Of a stretch of DNA of 64,000 nucleotides, positions 51,728-62,832 are shown piece after piece. The translations under genes were made by a program, and so were the position numbers. Numbering within the stretch: the first letter of the stretch is position 1; each line of letters starts with the position of its first letter. Source of the DNA: Acanthacorydalis orientalis (taxonomy: Eukaryota > Arthropoda > Insecta > Megaloptera > Corydalidae); assembly GCA_034766995.1 (NCBI GenBank), contig CM068314.1, forward strand, positions 31,993,208 to 32,057,207, read 5' to 3'. The notes under the pieces were generated by a model. That model was not told where the DNA came from. It worked only from the letters and a program-made list of their open reading frames with translations, and ran no database searches.

Positions 51728-52336
51728 TGTGTCTGCTTGAAAAGAAATAAAATCGGTTAAAAAGCTTTCAGGTTTTTGTAAGTAATATTTGAAATACTCA
51801 CAATGTCTTGATGTAATATTTATATGAAATATATTTATATCCTTTTTATTTCAAAGTATCTCTATTTCAAATAAACATGATATGAGTATATTAAGAAGTT
51901 ATTAACTCTTTATTTAATAAATATCTAATGCGCTTTTAACAGAAACATACATTTATTTCTGTTCGTAATTGATTCAAAACGTACACGAATGATATATTCC
52001 TCTTTGTCAGTTATTTTTGTTCGTGAGATGTAACTCTATTTGTTATTTGTGGTTTGAAAGCGAACTGCTATACAATAATGAAAACATGTGCGTTAAAAGC
52101 AAAAACCTCGATGCCGACTTCAGAAGTCTGCCACTATCCGGATGAGTAAAATATAAGTATGTTGTTGAATATTTTAAATTGTTCAGTTGAATGTCCTGCT
52201 TTCCAACGCAGTAATTTATTTATATAATTAATTATTCACATCTCTAAGTTAAAATATTTTCAATAATATAATGGTTGTTCGGTACGAATAATTAATTTAA
52301 TTTCTTGAAAATGTTATATTTTATATTTCATATTAT

Positions 52337-52339
<3 letters not shown>

Positions 52340-52379
<40 letters not shown>
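52340..52379. repeat. TA array, 40 bp
   Basis: Pure TA tract. Confidence 0.95.
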
Positions 52380-52380
<1 letters not shown>

Positions 52381-52550
52381 CTAGACAAAAGATAAATAAA
52401 ATATTTTATTGATTGTAGATCAAGAAAAATAAAACGACTCAAAAAGAATCCAGTAAAAAGTTAAGATAAAGTATTATCAGAACAAGATATTGGTTTGTTT
52501 AAATTCCAAGAATTTATAACAAGACTTCATCTAGTAATAAGATGTATATA

Positions 52551-52553
<3 letters not shown>

Positions 52554-52601
<48 letters not shown>
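52554..52601. repeat. TA array, 48 bp
   Basis: Pure TA tract. Confidence 0.96.
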
Positions 52602-52603
<2 letters not shown>

Positions 52604-54119
52604 TGTTTGCAAGCAATTAACACACGAACTATTTTATAATTAACATAATCAGTCCTATTGAAGTGAGAATATTCTTTAAATCTTGAATTTAATTTTACTA
52701 GACTAACCAATATAATAAAACTTGAAAATAAGATAGTCTATATTTTTTAAAAAAATATTTAGATTAAATTTTTTGGGGCTAAATTTTTAAACTACTTCCT
52801 GTCTTAATTTTTATTTTAAAATTTTTAGTCATTCTATTTTGTATTTGAATATTACATTATTTTATTTTTAACTGAATAATTTATTTATTACTTAATTATA
52901 TACATTTAAACTATTATATGTATTGTTACTTTTAAATATTCATTTTATAGAAAATTTATTTAAGTCAAAAACATTCAAAATTATTTTTTCCTATACGCAT
53001 TTTCTTACATACTCGAATATTTTTCGTATTTGATTAATGTGTCTGTAAGTAATTGAAATATATAACAAGTACAGAAAAAAATACAGACAACTTAAAAATA
53101 AATAAATTGAAATTAATCAAAATTTCATAATGTATTTAATAATAATCTATTTAATTTTTGTAAATTTATGAAATAAACTGAAGAAATATATTTAATGTAG
53201 ATGTGTAACCGGTAATTTTATTTCACATTTACACTCGTGCTTCACATTTCGTTATTTTTAGCGATACATTTGTATGTTACCCTACAAAGAAAGGGATAAT
53301 TGCATTTGCTGGTAGCTTTGAAGTGGATAATTTGCATTATTTATTTTTATTCGCATCAGACTAACTCTTATATGACGTCTTACAGCACAGATATATTGCT
53401 CGTGTTGTATAATATAGACATTTTTGTACGTGACTATAATAATATTTCAATGTAACAAATATATATTTACATGTATATATATATACATATAAAGTAAAGA
53501 GTATTTTTTAGATCTTACAAAAGTAGGTTTTGTATTTTCAAGTAACTCAAATATTTAAAATTCAGCTTAGTTGTAAAGAATATACCTTTAAAGATGTGAA
53601 AAATAGAAAATTGAAAATATTTTAATCTAAATATTTGAAAAAACGTTACATAAATTTATATTTGAAATTATTATAAAAAAATAATTCTTATTAACTGTTT
53701 ATAAAATTAAAATAATTTGTATAAAAATGAAATAAATTTTTCAAAAGTAGAAATACTAACTTATACGAAAATATTTCTGTTGTAATTTAAAAAAATTAAT
53801 GAGCTAAAACATAAAAGTTATTTACACTTAACATATATTATTATTATAGAATTCGGTACACGATTATTTTTTAGACTTAATTATCTGTTATGTATAAATA
53901 ATTAATTATGACTATTACTCAAATAAAAATATACCATATATTATATATTGTTCAATATAATTTCAAAAAAAATTTTTATCAAAAGCATAACAAAAAAAAT
54001 GAATAAAATAAACACACAAAAAATAAAATAAATTAACAATAATTAGCTGAAATTAATTAAAATGTATCAAAATCAATTATAATTAAATAAAGTCGCAGAA
54101 AAAGTTTAATCAAATGTCA

Positions 54120-54434
54120 GTATTTCTGCCACAGACGCGTGATAAACATGGTCGTTGAATCTGTGCACATCCCTACAGTGTACATCATTCAGTACAGCGA
54201 CCATGTTTTGGTCGAATTTTGAAACGGCCCTTTTATGTGGTCGCTTTTGCATATGTCGAAAATGAAAAATTGCCAAAATATTGGCAAATCCTATCGAGAA
54301 AAACGCGTTTATGTACTTGTACGGCCATTGTGTAATTCGTTGAATGACTTTTTTACATTGTTTAGCCGGCTAACCAGAATGTTACTTCCAATAAATCATG
54401 TGAAGAAAGACTATTTACATAACAATTTACACAG
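54120..54434. other. GC-elevated island upstream of the exon
   Basis: Non-repetitive block containing CATGGTCG (54148) and CGACCATG (54199), an 8-bp inverted pair. ACA|GTAAGTG at 54434 is a donor-like site but its frame does not match the entry phase of the 54.7 kb exon. Confidence 0.3.
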
Positions 54435-54482
54435 TAAGTGTACACAAACACAGACAAATATACACAGGAATATTATACGTAT

Positions 54483-54484
<2 letters not shown>

Positions 54485-54526
<42 letters not shown>
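54485..54526. repeat. CA plus TA array upstream of the exon
   Basis: ACACACACA then a TA run of about 37 bp, 170 bp before the 54.7 kb exon. Confidence 0.95.
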
Positions 54527-54527
<1 letters not shown>

Positions 54528-54679
54528 TAAATAGTTTAAATTTTGTTTTTGATTATTTAAGAAAAATAATCGTTGATATTGCAAATGACTTAATAAAAAA
54601 AATCATTAATTGTACCTTAAATGAAGAATTAATACTTATTAGTGACAACAATCCTAGTATATATCAACTTTTCAAATAT

Positions 54680-54696
54680 ATATTTTTTTATTGCAG
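54680..54696 (+). other. Splice acceptor of the 54.7 kb exon
   Basis: A T-rich tract followed by TTGCAG immediately precedes the open coding frame. Exon entry is phase 2: one exon base completes the codon started upstream. Confidence 0.7.
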
Positions 54697-55093
54697 AGAC
54701 CAAGTGAACCAACTTCGATCCAACCGTAAAAATAGCGATACATCATCAGATTCGAACCCGCATTACCACCATCGTAGTTCCACCCACGCGGATCACGAAA
54801 ATAACGATCGTTTAACAATACGATGGCTTTCTGATACAGTTACTCAAATCAAAGCCGAACTGGCTGAAGCCCACGAAGCACAGAGCAACGCGTCCTCGCT
54901 CGCTTCCCGACGCATCGATGCAGAATTGCGTCTACTGCGTGCCGATGTCACAGGAATCAGCCGCGCTTTAGAAGGAGCTCGCACTGATCAACTGAAACAT
55001 GAATCGACGTTAGGAGAGCTTCTCGAAGAAGTGACTGCTGTCAGAGATAGCGAACGAGCCACTGCTGGTTTATGTTCAAACATTAACAATCAG
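54697..55093 (+). CDS. Internal coding exon of a coiled-coil protein, possibly scabrous-type (partial gene)
   Basis: This is the one stretch that looks like a true coding exon. A pyrimidine-rich acceptor ending TTGCAG (54691-54696) precedes it and a strong donor CAG|GTATGTG follows at 55093/55094. Read as 1 nt completing a split codon plus 132 codons, it is open throughout and ends in phase 0; the following intron turns at once into a TA array. The protein starts DQVNQLRSNRK, passes through a Ser/Asp/His-rich linker of about 30 residues, then gives a long heptad-like helix (about residues 35-130) with RLTIRWLSDTVTQIKAELAE, RRIDAELRLLRADV and LGELLEEVTAVRD. Composition is far less AT-biased than the flanks. 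The helix and the RWL motif resemble, from memory, the coiled-coil region before the fibrinogen-like domain of insect scabrous, a secreted regulator of Notch signalling. That name is tentative; no fibrinogen-domain exon was found in the window. It could be another extracellular coiled-coil protein. Confidence 0.72.
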
Positions 55094-55099
55094 GTATGT
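55091..55099 (+). other. Splice donor of the 54.7 kb exon
   Basis: CAG|GTATGT is close to the consensus donor. The reading frame is phase 0 here. Beyond the donor the frame runs into Val-Cys-Asp and then a Tyr/Ile run from the TA array, which supports the exon ending at this point. Confidence 0.7.
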
Positions 55100-55110
55100 G
55101 ATGTTTTCAT

Positions 55111-55116
55111 ATATAC

Positions 55117-55180
<64 letters not shown>
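55111..55180. repeat. TA array just after the exon donor
   Basis: TATATACATATACATATA then about 55 bp of TA, starting only 18 bp into the intron. Confidence 0.96.
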
Positions 55181-55182
<2 letters not shown>

Positions 55183-55295
55183 ATTATTTCGGAGTTAATT
55201 TTATACAATATTTCGTCCATCTTTACCTCTTTATATTTTATTAATCTAGTGTTAATATTTTTAAAACAGTAACCCTACATAATTTTGATCATAAA

Positions 55296-55300
<5 letters not shown>

Positions 55301-55343
<43 letters not shown>
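55301..55343. repeat. TA array, 43 bp
   Basis: Pure TA tract. Confidence 0.95.
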
Positions 55344-55346
<3 letters not shown>

Positions 55347-55731
55347 TCATACGTAGTCTGAAACTTAAATAGAATCTTGTTAATTTGAACATTGAACAGT
55401 TTTTTTTTGCATTTTATGAACTAATCATGTTTTAATATCTTTACATAAAAGTCACGTTTGAAGTTCTTAATTAATGTTATTAACTTTTTATTCCATGCTT
55501 AAATTTATATATAGTTGAAGTAGAAACCATATAGTCTCGTTATAACTTTTTTTCATACTGAATTTTGTTGAAACAAACTAATTACATTCGTTCGAGACTT
55601 CAAAGCTACAATTTGTTGATAATAAATATAATACATAATTTGTTTAATAAACACTTAATTAACATGTCACTATTCGTATATTATTAACATTTATTTAAAG
55701 TATATTTATATACTTTCTTTTCAAATTTAAT

Positions 55732-55733
<2 letters not shown>

Positions 55734-55764
<31 letters not shown>
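55734..55764. repeat. TA array, 31 bp
   Basis: Pure TA tract. Confidence 0.95.
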
Positions 55765-55768
<4 letters not shown>

Positions 55769-56454
55769 ATTTAAAAAAACTACTTTGATGTAAATAAATT
55801 AAATATAGAGATATGAATCTACAGGTTTTAGTACAGCATGGCATTGTTTCTTACAATTAATGGAAGAAAAGGCATGTATGTTGTAATAATTGAAAATTTG
55901 TAACTGTCTTTAGGCTATATAGAATTAAACCAAAATAATTCTTTGCCGTAAAGAATGAATTTATTACTATTTGTTTAATTCAATTTTACTTTTTTGTTGA
56001 ATAGTGAAAACTACTATTGTTCTGATTATGGATATTAAAATCGCAAAAATTCAGAAATCGCAGCTCAGCTGTGATATCCGAATACAAGAACCTCGTTACT
56101 TTTTTATTGTTTAAATCATATAAAAGTGATGAAAAGTAATAAAAATATAATCATTTATACATTTTATTTTGTAGTAGCTGTTATTATAATAGTAATATAA
56201 AGTAAAATCGTAATTAAATATATCAAAATAAAATAGTTACTTATATCTCTGTTTTCTCTATAACTACAAGAAAATGACATATTTTAAGCGAATAAGGGTG
56301 GGGATATAAAATAGTTATTATTGAAATATGGTGTTCGTTTGATGAGGTTTGAAAACACTGAACTAGGTAAATAGTTTATAGCATTTAACTAATGGCAATT
56401 CATTAAATTCTGCAATAAATTCTGAAAAATTCACTATATTTCTAATACATTACC

Positions 56455-56960
56455 GGGTAAGTCTTTTCTTCTTTCAACACTCTACAAAATGGATTGGAGT
56501 TTAAGATTTTCCATTCTCTGGTCACATTGTTTACCACTCGAGTCCCGACATGTGTGTTTAAGAATAAAAAAACACACACACAACGCATATATCGACAAAA
56601 AAGATTTAATCTCACCGGCTTTCCCATTTTTCGACCCTGTACACTCATCCGTGGTAATAGGTCACACGTCCCGTACTTTTTCAATAAGATCTAATTTGAC
56701 GTGACTGTAGATATATATCGAAACTGGTGTCGTATGGTATAAGCACGTACGATGGCAATTTCGTGCTCTGCAGACGTTTTCTCTGACAAAAGTACACAAG
56801 AAAACGATGGCTAAAGAGCTGTGCGCAACGACACAAATGGGGATACACTGGCGTGTCATGTGACCATTGACGTCTGTTCTTAAGACGATCAAGACCATGT
56901 TGAAACGTATTTTATTTTAACGGTAAATATATCACGTTCGTTTGGTTTGAGTCGGTACGT
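56455..56960. other. GC-elevated unique island at 56.7 kb
   Basis: Several 66-80-codon frames overlap on both strands, none with a recognisable family. It lies 1.4 kb downstream of the coding exon, so it could be intronic regulatory DNA. Confidence 0.3.
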
Positions 56961-57156
56961 AAGTACTGCAGATGATCGAGATTACTTGCTGGTAAAAAAT
57001 CTTTTTATTACAGACATTTGTTAGGTTTAAGAGAATTGTTTTAATAACAGGCTTAAGTGAAAGATATTGAACGTAGTAGAGTACATAAATACTTGAAATG
57101 TTTCTACTTACATAAAGTGTGTACATCGAGATATACATTTCTATTTCATAAAAATC

Positions 57157-57161
<5 letters not shown>

Positions 57162-57202
<41 letters not shown>
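57162..57202. repeat. TA array, 41 bp
   Basis: Pure TA tract. Confidence 0.95.
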
Positions 57203-57203
<1 letters not shown>

Positions 57204-58051
57204 CAAATCCGTTTTCAAAACAAAATTAATTAAAAGTTGAAAAGGACATTCGTTACGACATACAATAAAAAAAAAGAGTAGTTAGAAATTCATTCATTGA
57301 TATCATTTTTAGTAAATATTTTATTACAATATGTAATGGAATTTTAATAACATTTAAAAAAAAAATTTAGTCAGTAAGTTTATGTACTAGAAATTATTCT
57401 ATAATTTTCGTCTGTTTATAAATTATTTATTCGACATCCAACGCAAGAGTGGTTTCATTTTAGGCTTTTATGCCGTAAAGGATTCTATAGTAAAATATCC
57501 ATTCATTTAAAATTAAAGAGAGAAATGTATAAAACGTTGTTTTGTCAATATTTACTTGTTGTACGGTTTTAAATAACATCCATTTTCATACATCGGAATT
57601 GTTGAGTTGAAAGAGGTTTTTGATAGAAATATAAACGGTGATTTTTATAAATATTTAAATAGTTGTTTCAAAAACTTCGTATAATAAAATTCTTATCAAG
57701 TTATACTATATTTATTATCACATAAATGTAGTCTGTTTTTAAAGCGATGTGTAATGTTATGTACACTGTCAGTAAGGTACATAATTGATTTCATTATTCC
57801 AGTATTTTCTGCTTTTTTTCTGTGAAATATTTTTTTAAATCTCTGAAAAAGAATCATTAAACTACTCGTTAAAGAATAGTGAATTTTATTTAGTGAAAAA
57901 TAGGCAATCAATGCAAATCTTGTATCTTTCATAATCTCTTCTTTTATATTACATGTGTTTGGTTACTAACAGCTTATTTGAACGGATATATTCACATATT
58001 TTTTGTAGTGTCAATGATATAAAGATAATCATTTAATAAACTGCTATGTTT

Positions 58052-58055
<4 letters not shown>

Positions 58056-58091
<36 letters not shown>

Positions 58092-58110
58092 GAGAGAGAG
58101 AGAGAGAGAC
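58056..58110. repeat. TA array capped by GA
   Basis: TA run, GTAG, then AGAGAGAGAGAGAGAGAG. Confidence 0.96.
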
Positions 58111-58454
58111 ATTACATTAAAGTCTAAATGTACTAAGAAATATCTAAACTTGTCAATAATTACGGGTGTCTTATAAAATGTTAAATTTTTTGTACAAATG
58201 AATTAATAAGTTGGTGTTTAGATGAAGATAAATTAACCCTTTGAAGCCGGACGTGAATTTAGGAATCCATTGATGTTTTCCAAATAAACTATGGTTTCAA
58301 AGCGCTATCTTGGGGGATATATTTAAAGGTCACTAATCTCTTCTAATGAGACTAAATTTACAACTCTTTCTTTAATTAAAAAAAAATAACGCCCGTCCAA
58401 AAATCAGAAAAATCGCATTTTTTTCATTTGAAAACCTATAAAAATTCTGAACTT

Positions 58455-59653
58455 GAGAATTAGGTTGAACAATGTTGTTTTTCCAAAAATTCATGATTGG
58501 AAAAAGCGTATAAAAAATTTCAAGGTTCTACGTTCTTCATGTGCATCGCTAAAAATAAAATAAGATTCTGTGTGCAGCGATATTTTTTGATTCATTGGTA
58601 AGTTAGATTTTTTCTGTCAAGAAATTTTTTTATAAAATGGTAATCTATCGGAGACAAGTCCGGAGATAAAGGTGTGTGAAGTACGATTTCATAACACAGT
58701 TCATTTAATTTTTTTAGTCATTTGTAAGACGTGTGATCGGGCGTTGTCAGGAAGAAGAATTGATCCTCTTCGATTGACTAATACTGGCCGTAAGCGGTGC
58801 AACTTCTCATCCTTTTTTTTCAATTTCCTGACAATATTTTTCTACTGTTATTATTTCACCAGGATTTTTGCAGTTTGTAGTGAATTATGTCTCTTGCCTA
58901 CCACCAAACAGTCATCATAATCTTTTTTTCGAGAAGCTTAGATTTAGGTAACTGTTTAGGTGCTTCTCCTAGATCTAGCCACTATGACGAACATTTCCGA
59001 TTATTGTATTCACTTTTCATCACATGTGACAATGCGATCAAGAAAAGGATTATTTTTGTTAGGCAAAAGAAGCGCAGAGCAGACTTCGTATTACCAAATT
59101 GCTTGATGTTCGATTAGTTCATACGGCACCCATTTATCCAGCTTTTTTGTTTTTCCAATTAGGCTCAAATGTCGAACAATTGTTAAATGATCAACATTGA
59201 GTTCTTCTGCCACCTCGAGTTGTTTTACGTGGGTCCGCTTCAATAACGATTTTTAAATCATTATTGTCTATAGCTGAAGGACGTCTACGACCCTCTTTAT
59301 CAAGAAGACTTTCGTTTCCATGACGACATTTTTGGAACTAGTGTTGAGCTGTACTTTAATTGACTCTTTGCTAAAAACAAATTTGATATTTCAAGCAGTT
59401 TCGGTTGCTTTACTTCTCAATTTAAACTCATACAACAAAATCACGCGAATTTGCCTTTTTCCATGTCTAATTTAAGAGGTTATATCCAACAATACTAAAG
59501 AATGAAAACAATAAACGTAAGCTGAAATCATTAGTGCTAATTTTATTGTTTACAATGATGTATCACATGACTATAACAAAAGATAACGGTAACTAGAAAA
59601 ATCGGCACCAAACTTAAAATGATAAAAACCGCAATTATTTTTGCACAACTTCA
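58455..59653 (-). mobile_element. Near full-length Hsmar1/cecropia-type mariner, decayed
   Basis: Minus-strand element of about 1.2 kb. The 5' terminal repeat is around 59610-59652 (read on minus: GTTGTGCAAAAATAATTGCG); a degraded partner TTAGGTTGAACAATG begins near 58462. From an ATG at 59464 the protein can be followed through several stops and frameshifts: MEKGKFA, SIKVQLNTSS, DLKIVIEADPRKTTR, EVAEELNVDHLTIVRHLSLIGKTKKLDKWVP, NKNNPFLDRIVTCDEK with the expected Trp turned into a stop, ILLPDNARSH and VLHTPLSPDLSPIDYH. All three catalytic Asp codons survive although the frame is broken. This covers both the DNA-binding and catalytic domains, unlike families A and B. Confidence 0.85.
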
Positions 59654-59994
59654 TGCTTTTTATATTCAAAAAATATATTTCATAAAGTTCAGATTGAAAA
59701 TTTGTATTTTATGCATTATGATTTGTGTCACTTAATGAAAGAGATAACAGTAAATGGTAATAATAGAAGATAAGTTAATATTTTCTCTTAAAAAAAGCAG
59801 TTTTTAATGATTTCACAGAAACGATAACTAGCGACATCTGTATATATGATGTGTGTATATATATATATATATATGCAGCTGTTTGTATTCCTAACAAACG
59901 TGTGTATTTACAACAACTGAAAAATACACACGAACTGAATGTCCGTTTGCATCGCAGATGGTGTAAGCTGATAACAATCCGGAGCGGTGTAAAT

Positions 59995-60435
59995 TGATAT
60001 GTTGGGCAGGAGCGCGCGCGCCAACGATGTTGCATCCGCCAGCGTTTACGGGCCCCGTACTAATCGCTTTTAAATTACATCCCGCATTACGCCTTCCTAC
60101 ATTCATACAACCAGGCTCAATGTACTCTGCTCATACCATACTCGTTCCTCAACCGCACGTATGTGATATACCTAATGTATATGATACGTACATAATATAT
60201 CCTGCATGTGTACGTCGGTCGTTTCGAACGCGGCGCCCCATGTCGCTCGTACGACTGCAGTGTTGACGTAAATCCACTGCAGTTTATGGCAACAGACGTC
60301 TGGTTTCGTACGTATCGATCATTTTCGACTTTTCTTCTTCAATCGTTCCGCTGTAATCGAATGCACGTGACAGATTTTGATCGATTCTATGCGCTCATTC
60401 AGCGCTACGTTCAATTTTATTTATTGTATGTACGT
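59995..60435. promoter_or_regulatory. CpG-rich island at 60.2 kb, possible promoter or regulatory block
   Basis: Contains GGAGCGCGCGCGCCAACG (60009) and TTTCGAACGCGGCGCCCC (60220), the second-strongest CpG concentration in the window. Overlapping frames of 71-90 codons on both strands argue against a simple coding exon. Confidence 0.3.
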
Positions 60436-60438
60436 CGT

Positions 60439-60465
60439 CTATTAATCATTATTTATGATTAATAG
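60439..60465. repeat. Perfect hairpin, 11-bp stem
   Basis: CTATTAATCAT, 5-nt loop TATTT, ATGATTAATAG, at the downstream edge of the 60 kb GC-elevated island. Confidence 0.8.
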
Positions 60466-60842
60466 TAATTTCCTTTAAATGACATTTTAATTGTGATTTA
60501 TGCGATATATCTTTTTGAGGAGATTTCATTGTAAAATTATTTAAGTCTCTATTTAAATCTTGCCTCTATTTTGTATTTGAAATCCACTCCACCGAAATGA
60601 ATAACCAATAAAGTAATGAATTATATCGCCGGGAAAAAATATTTCTCTTACTCTATATTATTTTTATTAATATAGCACAAATATTTTTTTAAATTTACTT
60701 TCTCTCCGTAATGTATTTTAACTACTGTGCTAATGTACTGTAAACTAATTTTATTATATTTTGTGCCGAGTTTTCTGAAAAAAATATGTGAGTTTTTAAA
60801 CTATAGCATTTCGTAATTAGGTATATTAAAGGGTTATATTCA

Positions 60843-60857
60843 TACACACATACGTAT

Positions 60858-60905
<48 letters not shown>
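60843..60905. repeat. Compound CATA and TA array
   Basis: ACACACATACGTATATACATACATACATA then about 35 bp of TA. Confidence 0.94.
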
Positions 60906-61448
60906 GTTTATTTATAATTTGAACAATATGTGTATATGAGAAAATTATTAGAGATATTTAACATTCATATTAAAATGTCCGTTACCATGTATATTATTAA
61001 TAATAATTAATGTTAGTTGTGACCTGTTTAGAAGGTTATATTTCCATTCATATATCTTGCTTTATTTTGTATTATAATTATAAATTATATTTTCTGTTAT
61101 GTATAATCTATGCGTTTATCATTAAAAAGATATATTTTATGTATTATAGGCGAAAAAATATAGAAATATTTTGTTTAGTTAACATTTTTCGTGACAATCC
61201 GTTTTTGAACAAGTGTCATTACCAAACCACGTGTATCAATAACAGTACACGGTACAGAGTTTGGTAAATATGTAAAAATTATTTAGTTTTAATTCTTTGT
61301 GAGCTGTAGATTTATTTATTACTAGAGTAAATGTTGAAACTATAAAGTGTACTATATACCAAACAAATAATTTTATTTCGAATCATATCAACTATTGTTT
61401 TCTTAACTTTATCTATTGATAACAAAAATATGTCCATGCCTGGAAATA

Positions 61449-62204
61449 AGTTTCAGTGTGGTCGTGCGTTATCTTGCAAAAATAAAACTTTTTTACGATT
61501 TACAAGTGCTGGCTGTTTTTGTTTTAATGCATCGTGTACTCGTTGGAGTTGTTCACTATAAATGTTTGCCGTGAGGGTTTGACCCACTCGTAGATATTCA
61601 TGGTGAATAATTCCTTTTGAACTCCACCAAACACATAGAAGAATTTTTCTCGGTGTTAACTTTCATTTAGGACTTTGTGGGACAGGATCACCTAATGAAA
61701 GCCAGTGATGAGTACATTTGTAGTTGGAATAAATAATCCATTTTTCATCAGTGGTCAAAATTTGATCCAAAAAGTTCTATGATTTTAGTCGTGAAATAAG
61801 AGATATTCAGATTGTAAGACGCTGTAATTTGTTATTGGGAGTTAATTCGTGTGGTACCCATTTACTTAATTTCTATCACTTTCCTATTTTATGTAATTGC
61901 TTCCGTGTTATTTCGTCACTTACTTTAAACAATTCTGCAAGTTGTTGACACGTTAAACTGACATTTGTTTCAATCAATGTCTCCGATTCGTTGATATTTA
62001 AATTTGATGATCTATCTGATATGGTCTCGTCTTTAATGGATTCATCACTGGCAGAATTTTTTTAAACCATCTCTGAGCCGTTTTTGATGTAACTGTATTT
62101 TCTCCGAACGCAGTACAAATTTCTTTTTCAGTTTTTGTAGCGTTAATCCCAAGCTTAAATTCATAAAGCAAACACGTACTTACTACACTATTTTTCACAT
62201 ACAA
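61449..62204 (-). pseudogene. Mariner transposase relic lacking the C terminus
   Basis: Minus-strand relic from MYVKNSVVSTCLLYEFKLG at 62204 through NATKTEKEICTAFGENTV, TAQRWFKK, SLTCQQLAELFKVSDE, LHKIGK, LSKWVPHELTPNN, ILTTDEKWI (first catalytic Asp), LLCVWWSSKGIIHHEYL, LTANIYSEQLQRVH, and KVLFLQDNARPH (second catalytic Asp), ending in a stop at about 61450. The third-Asp segment is not found further along, so the element is 3'-truncated. Stops and frameshifts interrupt it. It is a mariner lineage distinct from families A and B. Confidence 0.85.
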
Positions 62205-62400
62205 TTATAAGGGTTAGAATTATTTCTTAAATTGAAGTTAACAGTTCGAGATTCATTTAAATTACTGATAAGCTAATATTATTGATAAACAATTCTTGGA
62301 ATTTTGTCCGACAACAAGTGTAAACAATTCTTGGAATTATTGTACGTTGTAACAGCGACAGAACATTCTTGGTTACCTAACATTAAGAATATATTAATTT

Positions 62401-62405
<5 letters not shown>

Positions 62406-62452
<47 letters not shown>
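62406..62452. repeat. TA array, 47 bp
   Basis: Pure TA tract. Confidence 0.96.
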
Positions 62453-62454
<2 letters not shown>

Positions 62455-62569
62455 TCGTATATATAAGTAAATGCCAAAGAAAGAAAAATATACAATCTCT
62501 CTTACTCAAACATCAACATTTTTGTAGCATTACCTGTTTTAACAAACGAAACTGTGATGGTCGTGTATT

Positions 62570-62773
62570 GTCCGTGTAGAAATAATAGCATAACACGAAG
62601 GAAATATCACCGAGCCTGTCTTCTGAATAAAGCTCGTTTGGGAGCTATATAGGTGGAATATCCCGCCAGTACAAGTAGGTCGCTGCGGACTAATCATCTA
62701 CAAGACTGAAACCTTAATGATTAAAAGAGAGAAAACCTGTTCACTATGATGTAGCGCAAAAAGTGAGGGCATC

Positions 62774-62775
<2 letters not shown>
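62570..62775. other. GC-elevated unique block at 62.7 kb
   Basis: Non-repetitive (for example AATATCCCGCCAGTACAAG and GGTCGCTGCGGAC) between two TA arrays. No tRNA cloverleaf or coding frame was found. Confidence 0.25.
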
Positions 62776-62830
<55 letters not shown>

Positions 62831-62832
62831 AG
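62776..62832. repeat. TA array capped by TG
   Basis: A TA run of about 31 bp then about 24 bp of GT. Confidence 0.96.

Larger units (their letters stand above)
48134..54119. other. AT-rich stretch, possible first intron
   Basis: If the CpG-rich block at 47.6 kb and the exon at 54.7 kb belong together, this is intron. It carries TA arrays and, on the minus strand near 51.2 kb, a small less AT-rich patch discussed in the findings. Confidence 0.45.
55181..58454. other. AT-rich stretch downstream of the exon
   Basis: Probable intron of the 54.7 kb gene. Holds TA arrays and the 56.7 kb island; TTAACCCTTTGAAGCCGG at 58237 resembles a TTAA-type transposon end but no partner was found. Confidence 0.45.

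Noticed and set aside
54235..54433. Possible upstream exon ending at ACA|GTAAGTG
   Set aside because: The frame ends in a phase that does not match the entry phase of the 54.7 kb exon, and no acceptor or signal peptide is evident.
56773..56860. Possible downstream exon after CTCTGCAG with about 28 open codons
   Set aside because: Weak pyrimidine tract, ends in a stop without a donor, and no match to a fibrinogen-like domain.
58237..58410. Possible TTAA-type MITE (TTAACCCTTTGAAGCC with a GGACG / CGTCC pair)
   Set aside because: Only a 5-bp inverted match and no partner TTAA end.
58672..59117. Plus-strand frames of 76-82 codons
   Set aside because: Antisense of the Hsmar1-like mariner at 58.5-59.65 kb.
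62570..62775. tRNA-like or small RNA gene
   Set aside because: No acceptor stem, T-loop GTTCRA or anticodon arm could be assembled.
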